This document shows, one piece after another, positions 6,659 through 13,627 of a stretch of 14,037 bases of DNA (its first letter is position 1; each line of letters begins with the position of its first letter). Location of the stretch: contig JAOASV010000106.1 of the NCBI GenBank assembly GCA_030158535.1, forward strand, positions 1 to 14,037, in the 5' to 3' direction. This stretch comes from Sediminibacterium sp. (GTDB lineage Bacteria; Bacteroidota; Bacteroidia; Chitinophagales; Chitinophagaceae). A program made the translations under genes and the position numbers. The notes beneath the pieces are model-generated. The model did no database searches. It saw only the letters and a list, made by a program, of their open reading frames with translations, and had not been told where the DNA came from.

Positions 6659-8335
6659 CTATTTTCTTTTCGCTTGCTGCGTAGCAACCCATTTTTCAAA
6701 GGCATCCAGCGTGTAGCTACTCAGGTTGTTTTCTTTGGTCACACCCGCTTTTTGGGCCACTAAAACCCCATACTTGCAATCTTCAAAGCCTTCTATGGCA
6801 TGTGCGTCCGGATTAATGGAAATAAGTAGGCCTTTGTCAAGTGCTTTTCCAATCATACGCCAATCAATATCTAAGCGGCGAGGATGAGCATTTAATTCTA
6901 TAACAACATTATTTGCAGCGCAGGCATCAATAATTTTTTGATGGTCTACTGGGTAGCCCTTGCGGCTCAATAATAATCTGCCGGTTAAATGACCTAAAAT
7001 ATTGGTGTACGGGTTTTCGATAGCCGTAATAAGCCGTTGCATTGCTTTTTCTTCCTGCATTTTTAAATTTGAATGCACGGAGGCTATAATTAAATCAAAG
7101 CTTTGTAAGATAGCGGGGGCATAATCGAGGCTTCCGTCATTTAAAATATCACTCTCAATACTTTTAAATATTTTAAAAGGGGCTAACGCTGCGTTTAGCT
7201 GATCTATTTCTTTGTGCTGCGCTACTATACGGTCTTCTTGTAAACCGCTTGCATAAAATGCCGATTTAGAGTGATCGCTAATCACTAAATATTCAAGTCC
7301 TTTTGCTTTAGCAGCTTTTGCCATATCTGCAAGCGTATTAGATCCATCGCTCCATTTACTATGGCTATGAATAATACCTTTGATATCGGATGGCACAATA
7401 ACGGTAGGAAGGCCCTTGCTAGTGGCTGTTTCAATAATACTAGCATCCTCTCTTAAATAGGGCTCGATATAAGGGATATTGGCTGCAGTAAAGATATCTT
7501 CTTCTGAATGATAGCTTTGTTGCAGCCCTCCGGGCAACAATTCGCTAATTTTTTCTAAAAAACTTGGTGCGCAACTGGTTTTAAATAGGGTAGCGACCAA
7601 ATTTTGGGTGTCTACCATATGAAATCCGAGGGTACTATTTTCTTGTGAGGTAACTTCTAAATAATTTGGGGTACTGGACTGGATTTCGAAATTATTTTCT
7701 TCAAAAAAACTTTCTAGGGGGGCTAATTCCTGGTCCGTTACCCACTCCAAAATGGTAATCACCTCTTGTTGCTGTCTATAAGCACCCGTTACAAAAAAGC
7801 TAGCATCAGAAAAATGTTCGGTCCATTTCTCTTGCAACAGTTCTACTACGGGTTCCATTTGTGCATATAAAAAATTACCCTGCGCGTTTAAATAAAACTC
7901 AATAGACGCTTTAATATTGTCCTGCGTTTTTTCGCCAAAGCCTTTATATAAAGTAAGTCGGTTTTCTTCGCAAGCATACAAAAGTTCACCCAGTGTTTCA
8001 ATTTCTAATTCTTTCCAAATGGTAGCAATTTTTTTTGGACCAATACCTTTTATGCGCAACATCTCTAAAATACCTGCTGGCGTTTTTTGAATATAGTCAT
8101 CTAAAATTTCGAGCTGTCCGGTTTCTAATTGCTCTATAATTTTTTTACCCGTTGTTGCGCCAATACCACGCTGCGAGAAAATGGTTTGCGGATCTAGGGT
8201 AGACAATTCTGTTTCTAGTTTGTCTATCGTGAAAGCCGCGCTGGCATAGGATTTGGCCTTAAAGGCGTCGTCGCCATGTATGTCCATTAATTTGGAGAGG
8301 AGGGAGAAATTATCTGCGATCGCTTCGTTGGTCAT
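6659..8335 (-). CDS. polX: PolX-family protein: degenerate polymerase domain plus PHP phosphoesterase domain
   Basis: A 558-residue protein counted from the ATG at 8333-8335 (MTNEAIADNFSLLSKL, the usual PolX N-terminus). An in-frame ATG at 8354-8356 would add seven residues but leaves almost no leader after the upstream terminator. Helix-hairpin-helix DNA-binding motifs include IKGIGPKKI (95-103). The polymerase palm (about 160-300) is abnormal: FVTGAYRQQQEVITILEW (181-198) aligns to the family's GSxRRxxExxGDxDxL, placing Ile195 and Glu197 where the two catalytic Asp are expected. The PHP domain is well kept: HSH (323-325), SDG (329-331), ISDHS (352-356), E394, VHS (420-422), GHLTGR (448-453), NAHPRR (482-487) and PDAH (509-512). 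Bacterial PolX normally combines gap-filling synthesis with PHP 3'-5' exonuclease activity in base-excision repair. This copy is inferred to keep the nuclease and lack polymerase activity. A promoter overlapping the upstream terminator is possible. Confidence 0.88.
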   Translation of the reverse strand: MTNEAIADNFSLLSKLMDIHGDDAFKAKSYASAAFTIDKLETELSTLDPQTIFSQRGIGATTGKKIIEQLETGQLEILDDYIQKTPAGILEMLRIKGIGPKKIATIWKELEIETLGELLYACEENRLTLYKGFGEKTQDNIKASIEFYLNAQGNFLYAQMEPVVELLQEKWTEHFSDASFFVTGAYRQQQEVITILEWVTDQELAPLESFFEENNFEIQSSTPNYLEVTSQENSTLGFHMVDTQNLVATLFKTSCAPSFLEKISELLPGGLQQSYHSEEDIFTAANIPYIEPYLREDASIIETATSKGLPTVIVPSDIKGIIHSHSKWSDGSNTLADMAKAAKAKGLEYLVISDHSKSAFYASGLQEDRIVAQHKEIDQLNAALAPFKIFKSIESDILNDGSLDYAPAILQSFDLIIASVHSNLKMQEEKAMQRLITAIENPYTNILGHLTGRLLLSRKGYPVDHQKIIDACAANNVVIELNAHPRRLDIDWRMIGKALDKGLLISINPDAHAIEGFEDCKYGVLVAQKAGVTKENNLSSYTLDAFEKWVATQQAKRK

Positions 8336-8352
8336 GGTTATGAAATTGGGTC

Positions 8353-8381
8353 TCAATATAGCACAAAAAAAAGTCCCGCAA
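8353..8381 (-). promoter_or_regulatory. Possible polX promoter overlapping the upstream terminator
   Basis: On the - strand a TTG (8379-8381) lies 18 bases before TATATTGA (8353-8360), an imperfect TAnnTTTG box. This resembles the Bacteroidota -33/-7 arrangement and would start transcription near 8346, giving a roughly 10-base leader to the ATG at 8335 and excluding the ATG at 8356. The -33 element would lie inside the terminator stem-loop. The match is imperfect, so this is tentative. Confidence 0.25.
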
Positions 8382-8394
8382 GATTGCGGGACTT
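8365..8394 (-). terminator. Strong rho-independent terminator of the rplU-rpmA-H1-like operon
   Basis: A perfect 10-bp stem, AAGTCCCGCA (8371-8380) and TGCGGGACTT (8385-8394), with a 4-base loop (8381-8384). On the - strand the hairpin is followed by eight Ts (8365-8372, overlapping the stem foot). The GC-rich core plus T-run is a textbook intrinsic terminator. It lies 32 bases downstream of the H1-like stop codon and would end transcripts coming from rplU, rpmA and the H1-like gene. The A-run exists only on the left side, so it is essentially one-directional for the - strand. Confidence 0.9.
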
Positions 8395-8426
8395 CTAAAT
8401 CTATTTTAGCTAAAGCTAAACTAAGA

Positions 8427-8660
8427 TTACTTCTTTTTAGCAGCCTTCTTAGGAGCAGCTTTTTTAGCAGCTTTCTTAGGAGCAGCTTTTTTAGCAGCTT
8501 TCTTAGGAGCAGCAGCTTTCTTAGGAGCAGCTTTTTTAGCAGCTTTTTTAGGAGCAGCTTTCTTTGCAGCTTTCTTAGGAGCAGCTTTTTTTACAGCTTT
8601 TTTAGGAGCAGCAGCTTTCTTAGGAGCAGCTTTCTTAGCAGCTTTTTTTGCAGTTGCCAT
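8427..8660 (-). CDS. Histone H1-like Lys/Ala/Pro repeat protein
   Basis: A 77-residue protein made only of Ala, Lys and Pro apart from the initial Met, Thr3 and Val23. It has a leader MATAKKAAKK followed by two 33-residue copies (11-43 and 44-76), identical except Val23 versus Ala56, and a final Lys. Each copy is built from AAPKKA units spaced by AKK or VKK, giving eight APKK motifs in all. This is the composition of eukaryotic H1 C-terminal tails and of bacterial H1-like (Hc1/AlgP-tail-like) nucleoid proteins, which bind DNA or RNA non-specifically by charge. The H1-like function is inferred from composition only; low-complexity sequence does not prove homology. It lies 75 bases downstream of rpmA on the same strand and is followed by a strong terminator, so it may be cotranscribed with rplU-rpmA. 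The start ATG at 8658-8660 is preceded by an A-rich stretch rather than a Shine-Dalgarno. Confidence 0.8.
   Translation of the reverse strand: MATAKKAAKKAAPKKAAAPKKAVKKAAPKKAAKKAAPKKAAKKAAPKKAAAPKKAAKKAAPKKAAKKAAPKKAAKKK
8433..8630 (-). repeat. Tandem duplication, 2 x 99 bp, within the H1-like gene
   Basis: Bases 8532-8630 encode residues 11-43 and bases 8433-8531 encode residues 44-76. By hand alignment the two 99-base units differ at 8 positions, two of which change the single Ala/Val residue and the rest of which are synonymous. Inside each unit a 27-base (9-codon) sub-repeat coding AAPKKAAKK recurs. The array is the type that expands and contracts by slippage or unequal recombination. 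Confidence 0.85.
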
Positions 8661-8721
8661 GTTTTTTTGATTTAATGGTTAGTAAATAATACATTAAAAG
8701 TAAAAAATTATTTCAAACTAC

Positions 8722-8737
8722 AAAAAAATATTTTTTT
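8722..8737. repeat. A7-TA-T7 perfect palindrome at the end of rpmA
   Basis: Seven A, then TA, then seven T: a 16-bp perfect palindrome overlapping the rpmA stop codon. Its paired A-tract and T-tract would bend DNA. As RNA it could form only a weak all-A/U hairpin followed by more AU-rich sequence, so it is at best a leaky terminator between rpmA and the H1-like gene. A near-match to a -7 box (TAGTTTG) lies just downstream on the - strand, so the H1-like gene could also have its own promoter here. Confidence 0.35.
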
Positions 8738-9002
8738 AAGCTGTTTGAGTTGGGGTAGCAACAGAGACAGTTGTTCTGTCATTTCTGCCTTTTTTATACT
8801 CTACTATGCCGTCTTTTAACGCGAATAAAGTAAAGTCTAAACCAACACCAACATTTTTACCAGGGTGGTATTGCGTACCTCTCTGACGAATAATGATATT
8901 GCCTGCGATGGCTGGTTGGCCACCATAAATCTTAACGCCCAAACGCTTACTCTGTGAGTCGCGGCCGTTCTTTACACTACCTTCACCTTTTTTGTGTGCC
9001 AT
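8736..9002 (-). CDS. rpmA: Large ribosomal subunit protein bL27
   Basis: An 88-residue basic protein of normal bL27 length. The N-terminus MAHKKGEGSVKNGRDSQSKR and the body GVKIYGGQPAIAGNIIIRQRG followed by TQYHPGKNVGVGLDFTLFAL are diagnostic. bL27 sits at the peptidyl-transferase centre of the 50S subunit, where its N-terminal tail contacts tRNA acceptor ends. The tail begins directly at MAHKKG, without the cleavable N-terminal extension found in Firmicutes bL27. It follows rplU by 19 bases on the - strand, the classic rplU-rpmA pair, and is read from the rplU promoter. The usual downstream partner obgE is absent; an H1-like gene follows instead. Confidence 0.98.
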   Translation of the reverse strand: MAHKKGEGSVKNGRDSQSKRLGVKIYGGQPAIAGNIIIRQRGTQYHPGKNVGVGLDFTLFALKDGIVEYKKGRNDRTTVSVATPTQTA

Positions 9003-9021
9003 GGTATAATACTATTTTAAA

Positions 9022-9327
9022 TTAAGCGATGCTTTCTATTTTAATACGCGTATAATGCGTTCTGTGACCGTGCTTCTTACGGAAGCCCTTTCTTCTTTTC
9101 ATTTTAAAGGCGATCACTTTTTCACCTTGTACTAGGTCGCTGAGAATTTCTGCTTTAACGACTGCTTTAACGGCACTGCCTAAGGCAATTTTACCGTCGT
9201 TATCAACCATTAATACGTCAGAGAACTCAACTTTGTCTCCGGTTTTACCTTGCAGGTGAGGTACGTACAAGCTCTGTCCTGCTTGCACTTTAAATTGTTG
9301 ACCTGCGATTTTTACAACTGCTAACAT
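9022..9327 (-). CDS. rplU: Large ribosomal subunit protein bL21
   Basis: A 101-residue protein with the bL21 pattern: MLAVVKIAGQQFKVQAGQSL at the N-terminus, a central KVEFSDVLMVDNDGKIALG, and a basic C-terminal RNA-binding motif RRKGFRKKHGHR (79-90) ending THYTRIKIESIA. bL21 binds 23S rRNA in the 50S subunit. It is the first gene of a - strand operon with rpmA. The ATG at 9325-9327 lies 21 bases from a perfect -7 box, so the leader is short, leaving no room for a structured autoregulatory leader. Confidence 0.98.
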   Translation of the reverse strand: MLAVVKIAGQQFKVQAGQSLYVPHLQGKTGDKVEFSDVLMVDNDGKIALGSAVKAVVKAEILSDLVQGEKVIAFKMKRRKGFRKKHGHRTHYTRIKIESIA

Positions 9328-9348
9328 AGCTATCCAAAATTAGGACGG

Positions 9349-9356
9349 CAAAGGTA
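9349..9356 (-). promoter_or_regulatory. -7 promoter box of the rplU-rpmA operon
   Basis: The - strand reads TACCTTTG, an exact match to the Bacteroidota housekeeping sigma (SigA/RpoD) -7 consensus TAnnTTTG, 21 bases upstream of the rplU ATG. No TTG stands at the expected -33 distance, so the upstream element is weak. Transcription would start about 9342-9344. Confidence 0.6.
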
Positions 9357-9476
9357 GGGTTTTGAAGCGAAAATCATATAAAATTCTGCTTCTTCTTGCG
9401 AAAAAATGCTAAATCATTGATTTTCAATGTATTAATATCTTAACAATTACAAATAAATCCGAAGCCTACAATTCTC

Positions 9477-9484
9477 TATTTTTG
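9477..9484 (+). promoter_or_regulatory. -7 promoter box of the GH3-family gene
   Basis: TATTTTTG matches TAnnTTTG exactly. The predicted start of transcription, around 9490, lies after the TTG at 9482-9484, which is part of the box itself. The box therefore rules out that TTG as initiation codon and supports the ATG at 9512, with a leader of about 22 bases. No clear -33 TTG is present. Confidence 0.5.
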
Positions 9485-9511
9485 CCTGGTCTAACACCTG
9501 AAGGTCAATCA

Positions 9512-11020
9512 ATGAATCTAAAATCATTACTCGCCAAGCCCTTTGCCCATTATATTGCCAATAAGGTTAAAAAAGATGCGCAGCAGGCAGTAGCAGACCA
9601 AGCCTCCATCTTCAAGTCTTTATTAAAAGGTGTCAAAAACACCCAGTTTGGTAAAGACCATGGATTAGACGCCGTGCAGGATTACGAAGGCTTTAAAAAA
9701 GCGGTACCTATTAGAGACTACGAGCAGTTTGTGCCTTATATTAATATGATTAAAGAAGGCAAGCACAATATATTATGGAAAGGCCTTCCTATTTATTTTG
9801 CTAAAACAAGCGGTACCACTAGTGGTGTAAAATATATTCCCATCACCAAAGACTCTATTGATAATCATATTAATACAGCCCGTAACGCGCTCTTATGTTA
9901 TATGGCCGAAACTGGAAATACGGGTTTTGCCTCTGGCAAATTGATATTTTTAAGTGGCTCACCGGTATTAGAAAGAGTAGGAGGTATTGCAACCGGAAGG
10001 TTAAGTGGCATTGTTAACCATCACGTGCCGGCGTATTTGCGTTCCAATCAACTACCTAGTTACGAAACCAATTGCATAGAAGATTGGGAGCAAAAATTAG
10101 GCGCTATTGTAGCAGAAACCGTGGATCAGGACATGACACTTATTAGTGGCATACCACCATGGATGCAAATGTATTTTGATAAACTAGAAGCCACCACCCA
10201 TAAAAAAGTAGGCGAGCTGTTTCCTAATTTTAATGTGATGGTGCAAGGGGGTGTTAATTTTGAACCCTACAAAGCCAAACTATTTGAAAGCATTGGCAGA
10301 AAAATTGATACCGTCGAACTCTTTCCTGCAAGTGAAGGATTTTTTGCTTTTCAAAATTCGCAAATAGAAGCTGGGTTATTGTTAAATACCAATAGCGGCA
10401 TCTTTTTTGAATTTATTCCAGCCGATGAAATTTTTGCTGAAAACCCTACAAGGCTTTGTTTGCAAGAGGTTGAGCTGGGTAAAAATTATGCACTCATCAT
10501 CAATAGCAATGCTGGACTTTGGGGATATAATATTGGCGATACCGTAAAATTTGTAAGTCTAGATCCCTATAAAATTATCGTATCTGGCCGTATCAAACAT
10601 TTTATTTCTGCATTTGGCGAACACGTTATTGGCGAAGAAGTTGAATCGGCTCTGTTACAAGTAACGGCTCAAACAAATACAAGTGTTACCGAATTTACCG
10701 TGGCGCCATTTGTGGCTGGGGTAGATGCTCATGGAAAAAGTTACCACGAATGGTTTATTGCATTTGAAAAAGCGCCTTCTAATATGGCTGATTTTGCTGC
10801 ACAGTTAGACAGTGCCATGCGTCAACAAAATGTATATTATGACGACCTTATAAAAGGGGCCATTTTAGCGCCTTTAAAAATAAGACTCCTTCAAAAAGAT
10901 GCATTTGTGCAGTACATGCGCTCAATAGGCAAATTGGGTGGTCAAAATAAAGTACCAAGGCTTAGTAATGACCGGGTTTTAGCAGATGCACTTTCAAACT
11001 ACCTTGCCCCCGAATTGTAG
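9512..11020 (+). CDS. GH3-family acyl-adenylating enzyme (auxin-conjugase superfamily), substrate unknown
   Basis: A 502-residue cytoplasmic protein from ATG 9512 (MNLKSLLAKPFAHYIA). The open frame reaches a TTG at 9482, but that codon is part of the promoter box. Family motifs of GH3 acyl-acid amido synthetases in the ANL superfamily are visible: ATP/AMP loop TSGTTSGVKYIPIT (99-112); ELFPASEGFFAFQ (269-281), matching the second adenylate motif; YNIGDTVKFV (339-348), the third; then SGRIKHFISAFGEHV (358-372) at the start of the C-terminal domain. Plant GH3 proteins join hormones such as indoleacetate or jasmonate to amino acids through an acyl-AMP intermediate. Bacterial members are widespread in Bacteroidota and, as far as I know, of unassigned substrate, so only adenylate formation and probable acyl transfer are inferred. 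It is divergent from rplU and lies 60 bases upstream of dxr on the same strand; there is no hairpin between, so readthrough into dxr is possible. Confidence 0.85.
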   Translation: MNLKSLLAKPFAHYIANKVKKDAQQAVADQASIFKSLLKGVKNTQFGKDHGLDAVQDYEGFKKAVPIRDYEQFVPYINMIKEGKHNILWKGLPIYFAKTSGTTSGVKYIPITKDSIDNHINTARNALLCYMAETGNTGFASGKLIFLSGSPVLERVGGIATGRLSGIVNHHVPAYLRSNQLPSYETNCIEDWEQKLGAIVAETVDQDMTLISGIPPWMQMYFDKLEATTHKKVGELFPNFNVMVQGGVNFEPYKAKLFESIGRKIDTVELFPASEGFFAFQNSQIEAGLLLNTNSGIFFEFIPADEIFAENPTRLCLQEVELGKNYALIINSNAGLWGYNIGDTVKFVSLDPYKIIVSGRIKHFISAFGEHVIGEEVESALLQVTAQTNTSVTEFTVAPFVAGVDAHGKSYHEWFIAFEKAPSNMADFAAQLDSAMRQQNVYYDDLIKGAILAPLKIRLLQKDAFVQYMRSIGKLGGQNKVPRLSNDRVLADALSNYLAPEL

Positions 11021-11080
11021 TTTAATTTTATCTTATCTTGTGGCAGTAAAAAAAGAGGGTTGGAAATACCCATATAAAAA

Positions 11081-12241
11081 ATGAGTAGTCAAAAAAGGAT
11101 CGCCATATTCGGCTCTACAGGTTCCATAGGAACGCAAGCACTTGAAGTGATTGCCGCCAACCCAACTTTATTTAGTGCCGAAGTATTAACGGCTCAAAAT
11201 AACGATACCCTACTAATTGAACAAGCATTAGCGTTTAACCCTAATGTGGTGGTTATTGGGGACGAGAAAAAATACCTAACGGTAAAAGAAGCACTTGCAA
11301 AAACAGACATTAAAGTTTTTGCAGGAGAGCAGGCACTTGTTGAAGTAGCGGCGCTAGATTGTTACGATATGATGCTTGCTGCTATTGTAGGTTATGCAGG
11401 ATTAAAACCAACCTTAAAAGCCATTTCATGTGGTAAGCCTATTGCACTTGCCAACAAAGAAACACTTGTGGTAGCAGGTGATATTGTGATGCAAATGGCG
11501 ATGGAAAAAAGAGTGCCCATTATACCCGTAGACTCGGAGCACTCTGCTATCTTTCAATGTTTAGTAGGAGAGGGACGAAATAAAATTGAACGCATTATTT
11601 TAACGGCGAGTGGCGGACCATTTTTAGGAAAAAAACCTAATTTCTTGGTGAACGTAAAACGCGATCATGCATTACAACATCCTAACTGGAGCATGGGTGC
11701 AAAAATTAGCGTAGACTCTGCAACCCTTATGAATAAAGGGCTTGAAATGATTGAAGCCAAGTGGTTGTTTAATTTGCAGCCTTCACAAATTGAAGTGGTG
11801 ATTCATCCGCAAAGTATTATTCATAGCATGGTGCAATTTGATGATGGAAGTATCAAAGCGCAAATGGGACTTCCGGATATGAAGCTTCCTATTCAGTATG
11901 CACTTGCTTTTCCGCAGCGTATCGAAAATAATTTTCCACGCTACGATTTTAGAAAGCCAAACACGTTAACCTTTGACGAGCCGGATACCAAAACTTTTAG
12001 AAATTTAGCGCTTGCAATAGATGCCTTACACAAAGGCGGTAACCTGCCTTGTATTTTAAATGCGGCCAATGAAATTGCCGTGTACGCGTTTTTAAGAAAC
12101 AGAATTGGATTTTTGGATATGACAGAAGTGGTGGAACAAACCATTCAAAAAATGCCGTTCATTCAAAATCCAACCCTCGAAGAGTATTTTGAAAGTGATG
12201 GCGAAGCAAGAAGTTTTGCAGCGTCACTTATTCATTTGTAA
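11081..12241 (+). CDS. dxr: 1-deoxy-D-xylulose 5-phosphate reductoisomerase (IspC)
   Basis: A 386-residue cytoplasmic enzyme converting DXP to 2-C-methyl-D-erythritol 4-phosphate with NADPH and a divalent metal, the committed step of the MEP isoprenoid pathway and the target of fosmidomycin. The N-terminal Rossmann loop is GSTGSIG (11-17). LANKETLV (123-130) and PVDSEHSAIFQCL (149-161) supply metal ligands Asp151 and Glu153. ASGGPF (176-181), HPNWSMG (200-206) and SVDSATLMNKGLEMIEAKW (210-228, with metal ligand Glu222) complete the active site and flexible loop. VVIHPQSIIHSMVQF.DGS marks the C-terminal catalytic part. The length is normal and no key residue is missing. The ATG at 11081 is chosen because the Rossmann fold begins at residue 6. 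It is followed 21 bases later by rseP, a very common gene pair. Confidence 0.98.
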   Translation: MSSQKRIAIFGSTGSIGTQALEVIAANPTLFSAEVLTAQNNDTLLIEQALAFNPNVVVIGDEKKYLTVKEALAKTDIKVFAGEQALVEVAALDCYDMMLAAIVGYAGLKPTLKAISCGKPIALANKETLVVAGDIVMQMAMEKRVPIIPVDSEHSAIFQCLVGEGRNKIERIILTASGGPFLGKKPNFLVNVKRDHALQHPNWSMGAKISVDSATLMNKGLEMIEAKWLFNLQPSQIEVVIHPQSIIHSMVQFDDGSIKAQMGLPDMKLPIQYALAFPQRIENNFPRYDFRKPNTLTFDEPDTKTFRNLALAIDALHKGGNLPCILNAANEIAVYAFLRNRIGFLDMTEVVEQTIQKMPFIQNPTLEEYFESDGEARSFAASLIHL

Positions 12242-12262
12242 AAAGTTTTTCAATATATATTT

Positions 12263-13612
12263 ATGACATTATTAATGATAGATTGGTTAAGTGTTGGTGT
12301 TAAAGCCGGACAGTTTATTTTATCTTTTTCAATTTTAGTTACCCTGCATGAGCTTGGACATTTTATTCCTGCCAAATTATTTAACTGTAGGGTAGATAAG
12401 TTTTATTTATTTTTTGATCCTTGGTTTAGTATTTGGAAAAAGAAAAAAGGAGAAACCGAATATGGTATTGGATGGGTTCCATTTGGCGGCTATGTAAAAA
12501 TTGCCGGTATGATTGATGAGAGCATGGATAAAGAGCAAATGAATAAGCCCGCAGAGCCACACGAGTTTAGATCTAAACCAGCTTGGCAGCGGTTGATAAT
12601 AATGATTGGTGGCGTACTTGTAAATGTGCTACTTGCTATTGTTATTTTTATTGGGATTACTTGGGTATGGGGTGAAGAATATTTACCCGTTAAAAATTTA
12701 AAAAATGGGATTGTTGCCGATTCGTTGGCAAAATCAATTGGCATTAGAGATGGTGATAATGTGGTAGGTATTGATGGCAAACCGCTCGAAGCGTTTGGAA
12801 CCTTAGAAGCTGAAATGGTTTTAAGTGATGCCAAAGTTTTACAAGTAACCAGAAACGATAGTGCATTTGATTTGCAAGTACCGGAAGGATTTACCAAAAA
12901 GCTTGCCAAAGTGGCCAACGAAACATCACTTGTGATGCCACGTTATCCAGCCATTGTAGATTCAGTGTCAAGTACTGCTGTATTTACCAAAGACGCGCTT
13001 TTAAAAAATGACCAAATCATCGCTTTCAATAATAAACCGTTTTTATTTTATCACGAGTTTGATCAATTAAAAAAAGGATATGAAGATTCTATTGTGAGTT
13101 TAACTGTGCTTCGTGGTACTGATACCGTGGATGTGCGCGTTAAAGTAAACGAAAAAGCAAAGCTTGGATTTTTCGGTAGAAGTCCACTCGTATTATTTGG
13201 TACCAACACAAAAACCTATGGCTTTTTTGAATCTATTCCGGTAGGGTTTACAAAAACATGGGAAACGCTTGATCGTTATGTTACGGGTATCAAACAAATT
13301 TTTACGGGTAAGGTAGCCGCTAGCGATTCGTTAGGTAGTGTAATTAGTATCGGGAATACTTTTCCGGGTACTTGGGATTGGGAACGTTTTTGGACTTTAA
13401 CAGGTATATTTTCTATCATACTAGCCTTTATGAATATTTTACCTATTCCGGCACTCGATGGGGGACATGCACTCTTTACGCTCTATGAAATGATCACAAA
13501 ACGTAAACCTTCCGATAAGTTTATGGAATACGCTCAAATGGTGGGTATGGTGCTTTTATTAAGTTTAATGGTGTACGCTTTAGGTCTCGACTTTTGGAGA
13601 TTATTCAAATAA
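12263..13612 (+). CDS. rseP: RseP-type site-2 intramembrane zinc metalloprotease
   Basis: A 449-residue inner-membrane protease of family M50B. The zinc motif HELGH (29-33) lies in the first TM segment (about 17-40). A second conserved TM region, WQRLIIMIGGVLVNVLLAIV, follows near 107-130. Two PDZ-like domains sit in the periplasmic part: about 145-200 (NGIVADSLAKSIGIRDGDNV.GIDGKPL) and about 215-295 (VDSVSSTAVFTKDALLKNDQIIAFNNKPF). The third zinc ligand is in NILPIPALDGGHALF (LDG at 398-400), followed by a last TM segment near 425-443. RseP cleaves anti-sigma factors within the membrane after a site-1 protease cut, and also removes remnant signal peptides. In Bacteroidota, anti-sigma (FecR-like) factors of ECF sigma systems are likely substrates; that is inference. 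The start is ATG 12263; an internal ATG at 12275 is also possible and would shorten it by four residues. It is very likely cotranscribed with dxr. Confidence 0.95.
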   Translation: MTLLMIDWLSVGVKAGQFILSFSILVTLHELGHFIPAKLFNCRVDKFYLFFDPWFSIWKKKKGETEYGIGWVPFGGYVKIAGMIDESMDKEQMNKPAEPHEFRSKPAWQRLIIMIGGVLVNVLLAIVIFIGITWVWGEEYLPVKNLKNGIVADSLAKSIGIRDGDNVVGIDGKPLEAFGTLEAEMVLSDAKVLQVTRNDSAFDLQVPEGFTKKLAKVANETSLVMPRYPAIVDSVSSTAVFTKDALLKNDQIIAFNNKPFLFYHEFDQLKKGYEDSIVSLTVLRGTDTVDVRVKVNEKAKLGFFGRSPLVLFGTNTKTYGFFESIPVGFTKTWETLDRYVTGIKQIFTGKVAASDSLGSVISIGNTFPGTWDWERFWTLTGIFSIILAFMNILPIPALDGGHALFTLYEMITKRKPSDKFMEYAQMVGMVLLLSLMVYALGLDFWRLFK

Positions 13613-13627
13613 GTCTATAAATAGTGT

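Noticed and set aside
8405..8420. Inverted repeat TTTAGCT-aa-AGCTAAA downstream of the H1-like stop
   Set aside because: The loop would be only two bases and the sequence also reads as a short direct repeat GCTAAA-GCTAAA. The real terminator is the GC-rich hairpin at 8365-8394.
8253..8675. 140-codon + strand ORF rich in Ser/Phe/Leu/Arg repeats opposite the H1-like gene
   Set aside because: It is the antisense reading of the AAPKK repeat array. The periodic SSF/LRS pattern is forced by the repeat, and the ORF runs through the terminator and the polX start.
12490..12918. 142-codon - strand ORF inside rseP, and similar antisense ORFs in smc, mazG and dxr
   Set aside because: They are shadows of well-supported genes, have no family motifs, and lack independent promoter or terminator signals.
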